This document shows positions 20,467 to 29,804 of a stretch of DNA of 64,000 nucleotides, one piece after another; within the stretch, counting starts at the first letter, position 1; each line of letters starts with the position of its first letter. This stretch comes from Streptomyces sp. A 4/2 (GTDB taxonomy: Bacteria > Actinomycetota > Actinomycetes > Streptomycetales > Streptomycetaceae): NCBI RefSeq assembly GCF_940670765.1, contig NZ_CALNVW010000002.1, positions 62,001 to 126,000 on the forward strand. Reading direction: 5' to 3'. Under the pieces are notes generated by a model that was not told where the DNA came from, did no database searches, and was given only the letters and a program-made list of their open reading frames with translations. Both the position numbers and the translations under genes were made by a program.

Positions 20467-20837
20467 AGTGCCTTAGACCCCTCCCGGCCGGTGGTGGCCG
20501 GCCCGTACCTGCCGCGGTGGCGGCTGCTGTGCGTGAAGCGCATCGGGTGATGCCACTGGTGGTGTCACTGAGCTGAGTTGATGCCGCTGTGCTGAAGCAC
20601 CGGACGGGTCCTCAGCGGCATGTCGCACACGGACACGACGATGCGCGTTAGCGGGGAGTCTTCATGGCGGTTGCGATCACCCGCCAGACCTGACGGGGAA
20701 TGTTTGCGCAAACGTGATGCGCTCAATGAGCTTCCGTTATCCGGACGTCGGAGGCGGCTGAGCGGTAAACCTGCGTACGAATCCCGCAGATCGGACATGG
20801 CGCCCAACAGGCGCTATCGGCGCTTTAATTGGGACGG
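20467..20837. promoter_or_regulatory. Operon control region with LacI-type palindrome
   Basis: No gene is supported here. The stretch serves as upstream region of the transporter operon. It contains a 9-bp hairpin, ATGCCGCTG/CAGCGGCAT (20581-20589, 20613-20621), close to the operon start. Further upstream it holds a perfect 12-bp palindrome GTTTGCGCAAAC at 20702-20713, which has the central CG of LacI-family operators. The base composition is less GC-rich than the flanks around 20650-20750. Confidence 0.5.
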
Positions 20838-21611
20838 TCAGCCTACCGGCGGGTACCCGTACCCGGCCGCCGGTGCGGGCGCCACCTGGGCCTCGCGGTC
20901 GTAGAACGGACGGGAGTTGGCGCGCAGCCACATCCCGACCGGGTCGTACTCGTCGGACATCGCCACGGTCGAGACGGGCAGCCCATCGGGCACGGCGGCG
21001 ATCGACTGCTGCATCATCGCCCGCACGGAGTCGATGGACTGCTGGCTCGTGTCGTACAGATCGAGACCGATGGCCAGATAGGGCGTGCCGAGCGCGGGCT
21101 GCACCCAGACGCGGCGCAGGGAGCGGACCGCGGGCGTGTGGTGGGCGCTCTGGGTGAGCAGCGCGTAGAACTGCGGGATGTCGATGGCCGGTTCGGACAG
21201 CCGGAGCGGCCCGGCGGGCATCCGGTCGAGGCCGGTGGCGATCCGGCGCAGATCGGTCCACGGGATGCCGACACCGCCGCCGGGGGCGTGCGGGTTGAGC
21301 CAGATGCCCCAGCGGTCCGGGTAGAGGGACCGGGCGAGGTCGCGCCCGGTGACCACTTCGTGCGAACGGTTCCAGCCGGAGACCGCGAGTTCCTGGGCGG
21401 AGGTCACGCAGGGGGCGTAGCCGAGGCCTTCGATCTCCATGTTCCCGTACTGGGCGTCGGGTGCTCCTGCCTGGCCGTGCCAGAGCAGCATCCAGACCTG
21501 GCTGTCGGCGAGTGCGTGCAGCAGTGCCTCGTAGGCGTCGTACCGCCCGGGGGTCACCTGGCGCAGCATGTGCTCGACCTGCCCGGCCGCCGCCGTGCCC
21601 GACGCACTCAC
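20838..21611 (-). CDS. SseB-family protein (enhanced serine sensitivity)
   Basis: 257 residues. It shares the SseB two-domain pattern with its upstream neighbour: an N-terminal half with YEALLHALADSQVWMLLW, GNMEIEGLGYAPCVTSAQEL and GIWLNPHAPGGGVGIPW, and a C-terminal half with VWVQPALGTPYLAIGLDLYD. The family name comes from an E. coli phenotype and the biochemical role is unknown. GTG at 21611 (VSASGTAAAG). No signal or membrane segment. It is followed by the upstream region of the transporter operon. Confidence 0.8.
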   Translation of the reverse strand: MSASGTAAAGQVEHMLRQVTPGRYDAYEALLHALADSQVWMLLWHGQAGAPDAQYGNMEIEGLGYAPCVTSAQELAVSGWNRSHEVVTGRDLARSLYPDRWGIWLNPHAPGGGVGIPWTDLRRIATGLDRMPAGPLRLSEPAIDIPQFYALLTQSAHHTPAVRSLRRVWVQPALGTPYLAIGLDLYDTSQQSIDSVRAMMQQSIAAVPDGLPVSTVAMSDEYDPVGMWLRANSRPFYDREAQVAPAPAAGYGYPPVG

Positions 21612-21738
21612 TCTGGGTTCCGCCCCTCTTCGATCCGCCTTCCCCCGGCTACCGCCGGGAGGCAACCCCACCGGCCGCCCGCCCACCGGTCATTCCACGC
21701 ATCCAACCAGCTTAGGCCGGTCCGTGCCCGGTCACCCC

Positions 21739-22479
21739 CTACGACGCGGACCTGACATAGAAGGGCCTGATCTTCTCCAGCATCCAGTCGGCGACCGGGT
21801 CCTGTGCCACGTCCAGCAGGACGAGGTTGACCGGCCAGGGGACCGCGACCCGGCCGAGTGCCCGGCCGAGCGCGTCCATCGGGGCGTTCTGGCCCGCACC
21901 GTCCCAGGTCGCGAACTCGACGCCGACGAAGAGGACCGGGTCGCCGCCCTCGATGGAGGCGAGCGCCCGGCGGGCCGAGCGCACCACGCCCGTCTCCTCG
22001 AACTCGCCCGCCGCCGCGGAGAGGAAGTCGACGGGCTCCTCCTGCCAGTCCGGTTCGAAGAGCCGCACCCGGCCGCCGGTCGCCGGGCCGTCCAGCGAGG
22101 TGTGTCCCGCCCGGCACAGCTCGGCCACGGCGGGCGGCGGCAGCGGCATGCCGACGGCGCCGCCCGGGTTCACCGCGATGCCCGCCTGCGGCGGCAGTCC
22201 GCGGGCGAACTCGACCGCCGGAGCCACCGTGAAGGAGAAGTGCGAGCCCATGCACCGGACGAACTGCGCCTCGGAGCTGAAGACCGGGACGTACGCCGCG
22301 CCCTCGATGTCGAGCATGGGCAGATCGAGCGAACTGCTGTCGTTCCCACCGCCGTTGGGCAGCGGGACCCAGACGCTGCTGCGCCCCAGCACCTCGATCA
22401 GCCGGCCACCCGCTTCGGGGTTGCCGATCGAAGCGGCCAGTACCTCTTCGAGCTCATTGCCCGGCCATGCCATGTCCAC
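21739..22479 (-). CDS. SseB-family protein
   Basis: 246 residues with the SseB N-terminal pattern: LEEVLAASIGNPEAGGRLIEVL, then SSVWVPLP, YVPVFSSEAQF and AVNPGGAVGMPL. A C-terminal domain has PVLFVGVEFATWDG and WPVNLVLLDVA. The GTG at 22479 has AAGGGGA seven bases upstream; ATG two codons later is an alternative. Its 5' end overlaps the 3' end of the kinase gene by 82 bp in another frame. The location beside glycine/serine genes is suggestive for a serine-linked family, but that is only context. Confidence 0.82.
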   Translation of the reverse strand: MDMAWPGNELEEVLAASIGNPEAGGRLIEVLGRSSVWVPLPNGGGNDSSSLDLPMLDIEGAAYVPVFSSEAQFVRCMGSHFSFTVAPAVEFARGLPPQAGIAVNPGGAVGMPLPPPAVAELCRAGHTSLDGPATGGRVRLFEPDWQEEPVDFLSAAAGEFEETGVVRSARRALASIEGGDPVLFVGVEFATWDGAGQNAPMDALGRALGRVAVPWPVNLVLLDVAQDPVADWMLEKIRPFYVRSAS

Positions 22480-23243
22480 CGAGGTATCCCCTTCTCACCG
22501 GTCGTCTGCCGGACGACCCTAACGACCCGGTGCGCGAGGTCGTCACTCCGGCCGTCGTTCCGGCCGTCCGCGAACCCGATGCGGCGCAGCACCGCTGCCG
22601 CGTCCCGGTCGAGCAGCACCGCGGATCCGCACCCGGCGGGCAGCAGTTCACGCTCCGCGTCCCGGACCAGCGCGGCCACCGCTCTGCGGTGCCTGGCGAA
22701 GGCGTACGCCGAGACGCCGCGGCCCCGCTCGGCCTGTCCCGCCCGTGCCACCTCCGGCGCCACGTCGAGCAGCAGCAGGTGCAGGGCGCGCCCGCGCCGT
22801 CGGGCCGCGCGGGCCAGCAGTCCGCGCACCCAGGACTGCGTACCGCAGTCGTGCACGACAACGCTGTCACCCGAGCGCAGGGCCCGCCACAGCCCGAGGT
22901 AGTGCGCGGTCCGCACCAGCGGCCGGTAGGTCCAGTACGGCAGGGACCGGGGCATCCGGCGCTCCCAGCGCTCCCGCGCGTCCTGCGAGTCGATCCGGTG
23001 GGCTACGGCCCGCCGTAACAGGGTGGACTTGCCGCTGCCCGGGAGCCCCGACACGACCACCACGTCCCCGGCGGCGAAGACCAGGCCGTACGGACTGCGG
23101 CCGGCCCGCTCGCGCAGATCACGGACCGTGGACACCGGACGGTCGCCCCCGGCCGGACGCGGGCGGGGTCCGGGGCGCACGGGCACCGGCCGCGGTCCGC
23201 CGGTCGCGCTGTGGACGTGCTGCCCCTGGCCTTGCCCGTTCAT
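22398..23243 (-). CDS. P-loop AAA/kinase-like ATP-binding protein
   Basis: 281 residues. It has a Pro/Arg-rich N-terminal lead, then a Walker A motif VVVSGLPGSGKSTLLRR at about 65-80. The fold is like small nucleotide or zeta-toxin-type kinases: VVVHDCGTQSWVRGLL, LLLLDVAPEVARAGQ with a lid Arg cluster, and a C-terminal AVLLDRD strand. The substrate is unknown. The ATG at 23243 has AGGGGGA six bases upstream. The last roughly 27 codons run over the start of the SseB gene in another frame and look unlike a conserved domain, so the functional protein probably ends near the QTTGE segment. Confidence 0.72.
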   Translation of the reverse strand: MNGQGQGQHVHSATGGPRPVPVRPGPRPRPAGGDRPVSTVRDLRERAGRSPYGLVFAAGDVVVVSGLPGSGKSTLLRRAVAHRIDSQDARERWERRMPRSLPYWTYRPLVRTAHYLGLWRALRSGDSVVVHDCGTQSWVRGLLARAARRRGRALHLLLLDVAPEVARAGQAERGRGVSAYAFARHRRAVAALVRDAERELLPAGCGSAVLLDRDAAAVLRRIGFADGRNDGRSDDLAHRVVRVVRQTTGEKGIPRWTWHGRAMSSKRYWPLRSATPKRVAG

Positions 23244-23369
23244 GAGCACTCCCCCTGTCGGGCCCCCCGGCTACCTGCCCACGAAGGGTAAAGAAAGAGT
23301 AATGCGATACGGGCGGTCCGCCGCCGGTCCGGGCATGCGATGATGTGCGCGCCAACTCCATACAGGCCG

Positions 23370-23583
23370 TTCGAATCCGCGCGGGAGAGTCCCCGACCAC
23401 TGGTCGGGGCGCCGAAGGAGCAAGTCCCTCCCTTGTAATCTCTCAGGCCCCGTACCGCGCGGACGAGGCAGATCTGAAAAGCGGGCCGCCCTGGTGCGGT
23501 CCCACCCAAGGTGCAAGCCGCGCCCTCTCGACAGGCGCCGGCGAACCTCTCAGGTTCCGATGACAGATGGGGAGGAATCGTCC
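23370..23583 (+). ncRNA. Tandem glycine riboswitch
   Basis: Two consecutive glycine aptamers precede gcvT. Aptamer 1 is closed by a perfect P1, TCCGCGCG (23376-23383) with CGCGCGGA (23456-23463). It carries the conserved GGGAGAG, GCGCCGAAGGAGCAA and CTCTCAGG elements. A short AT-containing linker with GATCTGAAAAG leads into aptamer 2, with AAGGTGCAAGCCG, CCTCTCAGGTTCCGATGACA and the final GATGGGGAGGA. Glycine binding should switch on the glycine cleavage operon, as in known examples. Confidence 0.95.
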
Positions 23584-23612
23584 TCACCTGTCATGCCCCG
23601 GGAGCACCGCAT

Positions 23613-24728
23613 ATGAGCAGCACCCCCCGTCTCACCTCACTCGACGCCCTGCACCGTTCGCTGGGCGCGACCATGACCGACTTCGCGGGCTGGGACATGC
23701 CGCTGCGCTACGCCAGTGAGCGCGACGAGCACAACGCCGTACGGACCCGTGCCGGGCTCTTCGACCTCTCCCACATGGGCGAGATCACCGTCACCGGCCC
23801 GCAGGCCGTGGACCTGCTGAACTACGCGCTGGTCGGCAACATCGGCACCGTGGGCGCCGGCCGCGCCCGCTACACCATGATCTGCCAGGAGGACGGCGGG
23901 ATCCTGGACGACCTGATCGTGTACCGGCTGGCCGACCAGGAGTACATGGTCGTCGCCAACGCCGGTAACGCCCAGACCGTGCTGGACGCGCTCACCGCCC
24001 GCGCCGAGGGCTTCGACGCCGAGGTGCGGGACGACCGGGACGCGTACGCGCTGCTCGCCGTGCAGGGCCCGGAGTCCCCCGGCATCCTGAAGTCGCTGAC
24101 CGACGCCGATCTGGACGGGCTGAAGTACTACGCGGGCCTGCCCGGCACCGTCGCGGGTGTCCCGGCGCTCATCGCCCGTACCGGTTACACGGGCGAGGAC
24201 GGCTTCGAGCTGTTCGTGGACCCGTCCGACGCCGAGAAGCTCTGGCAGGCGCTGACCGAGGCCGGCGCGGCCGTGGGCCTGGTGCCGTGCGGGCTCTCCT
24301 GCCGCGACACGCTGCGGCTGGAGGCGGGCATGCCGCTGTACGGCCACGAGCTGACCACCGCGCTGACCCCGTTCGACGCCGGTCTCGGCCGGGTCGTCAA
24401 GTTCGAGAAGGAGGGGGACTTCGTCGGGCGTACGTCCCTCGAAGCCGCCGCCGAGCGTGCCGCCGCCGCGCCGCCGCGCAAGCTGGTCGGGCTGATCGCC
24501 TCGGGCCGCCGGGTCCCCCGTGCGGGCTATCCGGTCGTCGCCGACGGCCAGGTCGTCGGCGAGGTCACCTCCGGCGCACCGTCGCCCACCCTGGGCAAGC
24601 CGATCGCCATCGCGTACGTCGACGCGGCGCACGCCGAGCCCGGTACGTCCGGTGTGGCCGTGGACATCCGCGGTACGCATGAGCCGTACGAGGTCGTGGC
24701 GCTCCCCTTCTACAAGCGCCAGAAGTGA
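23613..24728 (+). CDS. gcvT: Glycine cleavage system T protein (aminomethyltransferase)
   Basis: A 371-residue enzyme that takes the aminomethyl group from lipoylated H protein, transfers the methylene to tetrahydrofolate and releases ammonia. Motifs are MTDFAGWDMPLRY and LFDLSHMGEI with the folate-site residues, then ALLAVQGPESP, ARTGYTGEDGFELF and CRDTLRLEAGMPLYGHE. The length is normal. The ATG at 23613 follows GGGAG and lies 30 bp after the riboswitch. It is first in the operon gcvT-gcvH-glyA-sdaA. The P protein (GcvP) is not in this window. Confidence 0.97.
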   Translation: MSSTPRLTSLDALHRSLGATMTDFAGWDMPLRYASERDEHNAVRTRAGLFDLSHMGEITVTGPQAVDLLNYALVGNIGTVGAGRARYTMICQEDGGILDDLIVYRLADQEYMVVANAGNAQTVLDALTARAEGFDAEVRDDRDAYALLAVQGPESPGILKSLTDADLDGLKYYAGLPGTVAGVPALIARTGYTGEDGFELFVDPSDAEKLWQALTEAGAAVGLVPCGLSCRDTLRLEAGMPLYGHELTTALTPFDAGLGRVVKFEKEGDFVGRTSLEAAAERAAAAPPRKLVGLIASGRRVPRAGYPVVADGQVVGEVTSGAPSPTLGKPIAIAYVDAAHAEPGTSGVAVDIRGTHEPYEVVALPFYKRQK

Positions 24729-24795
24729 CCCACACCATCTCAGCCCGTAAGACCACCGTTCATCAGCACTCCCCCGCATCCAGGAGAATCAGGTC

Positions 24796-25176
24796 ATGAG
24801 CAACCCCCAGCAGCTGCGTTACAGCAAGGAGCACGAGTGGCTGTCGGTCGCCGAGGAAGGCGTCTCGACGGTCGGCATCACGGAGTTCGCGGCCAACGCG
24901 CTCGGTGACGTCGTCTACGCCCAGCTCCCTGAGGCCGGCTCCACGGTGACCGCGGGCGAGACCTGCGGCGAGCTGGAGTCGACCAAGTCGGTCAGCGATC
25001 TGTACGCCCCGGTCACCGGTGAGATCACCGCGGTCAACCAGGACGTCATCGACGACCCGTCGCTGGTGAACACCGCCCCGTACGAGGGCGGTTGGCTGTT
25101 CAAGGTGCGCGTCACCGGTGAGCCGGACGATCTGCTCTCCGCCGACGAGTACGACGCTTTCTCCGCCGGCAACTAG
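24796..25176 (+). CDS. gcvH: Glycine cleavage system H protein
   Basis: A 126-residue lipoyl carrier that shuttles the aminomethyl group between P, T and L proteins. The lipoylation site is Lys64 in [10 protein letters not shown]. The start [16 protein letters not shown] is canonical, with AGGAGA upstream. It lies 67 bp after gcvT and 10 bp before glyA, consistent with one glycine-induced transcript. Confidence 0.97.
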   Translation: MSNPQQLRYSKEHEWLSVAEEGVSTVGITEFAANALGDVVYAQLPEAGSTVTAGETCGELESTKSVSDLYAPVTGEITAVNQDVIDDPSLVNTAPYEGGWLFKVRVTGEPDDLLSADEYDAFSAGN

Positions 25177-25186
25177 GGACTCCTTC

Positions 25187-26449
25187 ATGTCGCTTCTTGA
25201 TTCCTCCCTCCACGAGCTCGACCCGGACGTCGCCGCCGCTGTCGACGCCGAGCTGGTACGCCAGCAGTCCACCCTCGAAATGATCGCCTCGGAGAACTTC
25301 GCCCCGGTCGCGGTCATGGAGGCCCAGGGCTCGGTTCTCACCAACAAGTACGCCGAGGGCTACCCGGGCCGCCGTTACTACGGTGGCTGCGAGCACGTCG
25401 ACGTCATCGAGCAGATCGCGATCGACCGGATCAAGGCGCTCTTCGGCGCCGAGCACGCGAACGTACAGCCCCACTCGGGTGCCCAGGCGAACGCCGCCGC
25501 GATGTTCGCGCTGATCAAGCCCGGTGACACGATCATGGGTCTGAACCTCGCGCACGGCGGGCACCTGACCCACGGCATGAAGATCAACTTCTCCGGCAAG
25601 CTCTACAACGTGGTCGCGTACCACGTCGACGAGAAGACCGGCGAGGTCGACATGGCCGAGGTCGCGCGCCTCGCCAGGGAGTCCCGGCCGAAGCTGATCG
25701 TGGCCGGCTGGTCCGCGTACCCGCGCCAGCTGGACTTCGCCGCCTTCCGCAAGATCGCGGACGAGGTCGGCGCGTACCTGATGGTCGACATGGCGCACTT
25801 CGCGGGCCTGGTCGCCGCGGGTCTGCACCCGTCGCCCGTCCCGCACGCGCACGTCGTGACGACGACCACCCACAAGACGCTGGGCGGCCCGCGCGGTGGC
25901 GTGATCCTCTCGACCGCCGAGCTGGCCAAGAAGATCAACTCCGCGGTCTTCCCCGGTCAGCAGGGTGGCCCGCTGGAGCACGTGATCGCGGCCAAGGCCG
26001 TCTCGTTCAAGGTCGCGGCGACGGAGGAGTTCAAGGAGCGCCAGCAGCGCACCCTGGACGGCGCCCGCATCCTGGCCGAGCGCCTGGTGCAGCCCGATGT
26101 CACCGAGCACGGCGTCTCGGTCCTCTCCGGCGGCACGGACGTGCACCTGGTCCTCGTCGACCTGCGCGACTCCGAGCTGGACGGCCAGCAGGCCGAGGAC
26201 CGTCTCCACGAGGTCGGCATCACGGTCAACCGCAACGCGGTCCCGAACGACCCGCGCCCCCCGATGGTCACCTCGGGTCTGCGGATCGGTACGCCCGCGC
26301 TGGCCACCCGCGGCTTCCAGGCCGAGGACTTCACCGAGGTCGCGGACATCATCGCGGCTGCGCTGAAGCCCGCATACGACCGGGAGGCGCTGGCCGCCCG
26401 GGTCACCGCGCTGGCCGAGAAGCTCCCGCTGTACCCCGGCCTGAAGTAA
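25187..26449 (+). CDS. glyA: Serine hydroxymethyltransferase
   Basis: A 420-residue PLP enzyme interconverting serine and glycine with methylenetetrahydrofolate. Motifs are [37 protein letters not shown] and the PLP lysine Lys230 in [17 protein letters not shown] at 25187 after AGGGA. The frame is open into gcvH but the start is clear. Together with the H and T proteins it converts two glycines to one serine. The following 167 bp hold a hairpin before sdaA. Confidence 0.97.
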   Translation: MSLLDSSLHELDPDVAAAVDAELVRQQSTLEMIASENFAPVAVMEAQGSVLTNKYAEGYPGRRYYGGCEHVDVIEQIAIDRIKALFGAEHANVQPHSGAQANAAAMFALIKPGDTIMGLNLAHGGHLTHGMKINFSGKLYNVVAYHVDEKTGEVDMAEVARLARESRPKLIVAGWSAYPRQLDFAAFRKIADEVGAYLMVDMAHFAGLVAAGLHPSPVPHAHVVTTTTHKTLGGPRGGVILSTAELAKKINSAVFPGQQGGPLEHVIAAKAVSFKVAATEEFKERQQRTLDGARILAERLVQPDVTEHGVSVLSGGTDVHLVLVDLRDSELDGQQAEDRLHEVGITVNRNAVPNDPRPPMVTSGLRIGTPALATRGFQAEDFTEVADIIAAALKPAYDREALAARVTALAEKLPLYPGLK

Positions 26450-26511
26450 ACGCACCACATCGGTACGTTCACTATCCGTACGCTGTAAACCGTACGTTTT
26501 TGTACGAACCA

Positions 26512-26550
26512 CGGGGCACCCGCACACTGAACAGTGAGCGCGGTGCCCCG
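26512..26550 (+). terminator. Hairpin between glyA and sdaA
   Basis: A 9-bp outer stem, CGGGGCACC/GGTGCCCCG, continues with CGC/GCG and encloses a CACTG/CAGTG repeat. Four GTACG pentamers (26463, 26478, 26492, 26502) precede it. It may terminate the glycine operon or attenuate sdaA, whose start lies 66 bp downstream. Confidence 0.5.
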
Positions 26551-26616
26551 CACCGTGTACCCCTTCTCTGCACCACCCCGGCAGACAAAGGCGTCTACCA
26601 AGATCTAGGAGTCCCC

Positions 26617-27984
<1,368 letters not shown>

Positions 27985-28050
27985 GAGAGCGGGCCCCTGA
28001 CGCGGTCCCGGCTCCTTCGTGTCCAGCGCCCTCGCGCGGCGGGGCCCGGC

Positions 28051-28072
28051 CCGGTCGTCAGCAGACGACCGG
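28051..28072. terminator. Two-way hairpin between sdaA and P450
   Basis: CCGGTCGTC and GACGACCGG form a perfect 9-bp stem with a four-base loop. It overlaps the P450 stop and lies 67 bp after the sdaA stop, the normal place for a shared terminator of convergent genes. Confidence 0.65.
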
Positions 28073-29275
28073 CATGCTCCGCAGGCCGTAGACGATGTCG
28101 TTGAGCCTGAAGTCGGACCGCGTCAACGGCCTCGCCAACCGCAGCCCCGGCACCCGGCGCAGCAGCGTGACGAGCGCGATCCGGAGCTCGATCCGGGCCA
28201 GCTGGTGGCCGATGCACTGGTGCGCGCCGAACCCGAACGCCAGGTGGGTGCGGGCCTGCCGGCCGAGATCGACGGTGTCGGGGGCCGGGAAGACACTCTC
28301 GTCCCGGTTGCCCGACGGGACCGCGGCGACCAGCCACTCTCCCGCCTTCACCGCGGTGCCGCCGACGGAGAGGTCCTCGGTGGCGTACCGGAGCAGCCCG
28401 AACTGGATCACCGAGAGATAGCGCAGCAGCTCCTCCACGGCGGCGCCGACGGTGTCCGGCGCGGCACGCAGCGCAGCCATCCGGCCGGAGTTCTCCAGCA
28501 GCACCAACGTGCTCAGTGCGACCATGCTGGCGGTCGTCTCGTGTCCGGCGACCAGCAGCAGCTTGGCGAGCGTGACCAACTCCTGCGTGGTCAGCGGCCG
28601 GTCGGTCTCGTTGCCCCGGTCGATCAGCCGGCTGAGCAGGTCGTCCTGCGGCTCGGTGAGCCGCTGCCCGATCACCTCGCCGAGGTAGCCGTCCAGCCGC
28701 TGGTCGGCCGCGTCGCGGGTCGCCTCGTCGGAATCGAAGTCCATCAGTACCTGGCTGTCGCGCCGGAACGCCTCGTGGTGGTCGTAGGGCACGCCGAGCA
28801 TCTTGCAGATCACCAGCAACGGGATCGGCAGGGCGAAGTCCCGCACCAGGTCCGGGGTCGCCCCGGCGAGCATCGCATCGATGTGCTCATCGGTGATCTT
28901 CTGGATGTACGGCCGGAGCGCCTCCGCCCGCCGCATGGTGAACTCGCCCATCAGCAGCCGCCGCAACCGCGCGTGCTCCGCGCCGTCCAGCTGGATCATG
29001 AAGCCCGGGACCGGGTCTCCTCCGTCGAACGACGGCAGCATGTGATTCGAACCCGCGCCGCGTGAGCTCAGCCGCGGATCCGCGAGTACGTCCTGCACGT
29101 CCTTGTACCGACTGACCAGCCAGGCGGTCATCCCGGCCGGGCAGCGGACCAGCGACACGGGCTCCCCGGCGCGCAGCCGGGTGTAGGTCTCGTCGGGGTC
29201 GAAGGAACAGGAATCCGGCCTGGTGACCGGGAAGTCGCGGACTTCCGTACGGGAGGTGAGGTGGGCGTCCGTCAT
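28058..29275 (-). CDS. Cytochrome P450
   Basis: A 405-residue class I bacterial P450 (CYP105/107-like size) that hydroxylates a small molecule using ferredoxin-supplied electrons. The I-helix oxygen motif is LLVAGHETTAS, the K-helix ExxR is EELLR, and the heme-binding loop is FGFGAHQCIGH with Cys354. No ferredoxin gene is adjacent. The ATG at 29275 has GGAG upstream. It is divergent from the CoA-transferase operon. Its promoter is an inverted copy of that operon's promoter, so it is likely co-regulated and acts in the same pathway. Confidence 0.95.
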   Translation of the reverse strand: MTDAHLTSRTEVRDFPVTRPDSCSFDPDETYTRLRAGEPVSLVRCPAGMTAWLVSRYKDVQDVLADPRLSSRGAGSNHMLPSFDGGDPVPGFMIQLDGAEHARLRRLLMGEFTMRRAEALRPYIQKITDEHIDAMLAGATPDLVRDFALPIPLLVICKMLGVPYDHHEAFRRDSQVLMDFDSDEATRDAADQRLDGYLGEVIGQRLTEPQDDLLSRLIDRGNETDRPLTTQELVTLAKLLLVAGHETTASMVALSTLVLLENSGRMAALRAAPDTVGAAVEELLRYLSVIQFGLLRYATEDLSVGGTAVKAGEWLVAAVPSGNRDESVFPAPDTVDLGRQARTHLAFGFGAHQCIGHQLARIELRIALVTLLRRVPGLRLARPLTRSDFRLNDIVYGLRSMPVVC

Positions 29276-29370
29276 GTGGGGCAGCTCCAGACCGATGGGT
29301 CACATCATTTCGCTGACGACGCCCCATTCAACGGATTTCCAATATCTTCGCGCTCGAACGTAAATTACCG

Positions 29371-29460
29371 TTCGACATAATCACCAGGACCACTGTCGAG
29401 GGTCGCACCGATACGGTCAAGCTGATTATTCCGATTCACCGGATCGCATGATGCGATCCA
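29371..29460 (-). promoter_or_regulatory. Promoter copy A (drives P450), with palindromic activator-like site
   Basis: On the minus strand, a perfect palindrome GGATCGCATCATGCGATCC (29441-29459) is followed after 20 bp by TTGACC (29415-29420), a 17-bp spacer and GACAGT (29392-29397). The whole segment aligns with copy B without gaps at about 61 of the first 80 positions (hand count). The weak -10 and the palindrome centred near -65 suggest activation rather than repression. Confidence 0.65.
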
Positions 29461-29546
29461 TGAGCCGGATACGCGAAATACACCCGGCAGCGCGCGGCCC
29501 ACCCCAGGAACGCCCCAGAAGGATTGGTTCCAGGCGGACTGGGCAT

Positions 29547-29636
29547 TGGATCGCACCATGCGATCGAGTACATCGAAATTATGAGCTTGACCGAATCCAC
29601 TGGACCGCCGACAGTGGTTCTGAAGATTCCACCGAC
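29547..29636 (+). promoter_or_regulatory. Promoter copy B (drives CoA-transferase operon)
   Basis: The palindrome GGATCGCACCATGCGATCG (29548-29566, inner 7-bp arms perfect) is followed by TTGACC (29587-29592), a 17-bp spacer and GACAGT (29610-29615). Element order and spacing are identical to copy A, which faces the other way. Confidence 0.65.
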
Positions 29637-29693
29637 AAGTGTCGCGCACAGGAATTTTCGAGACAGGAAAGATCCGCGAACGGCTTTCCCCGG

Positions 29694-29731
29694 TTACACG
29701 CTCCGCGTGAAATTACACGCTCCGCGTGAAA
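29694..29731 (+). repeat. Two tandem 19-bp palindromic repeats in the operon leader
   Basis: The 19-mer TTACACGCTCCGCGTGAAA occurs twice with no gap (29694-29712, 29713-29731). Each unit contains CACGC-TCC-GCGTG. They lie downstream of the predicted start of transcription, about 75 bp before the first gene, and could be a second operator or paired RNA hairpins. Confidence 0.8.
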
Positions 29732-29804
29732 CAGAGAGCCGTGAACAGGGAGCAATTCATTCGCGGCCGTGCTCCGGCGTTGCGTCGCGTCGACGGAAAG
29801 CACG

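Noticed and set aside
20620..20904. 94-codon plus-strand frame upstream of the transporter
   Set aside because: Overlaps the SseB gene end, lacks a ribosome binding site and crosses the LacI-type palindrome.
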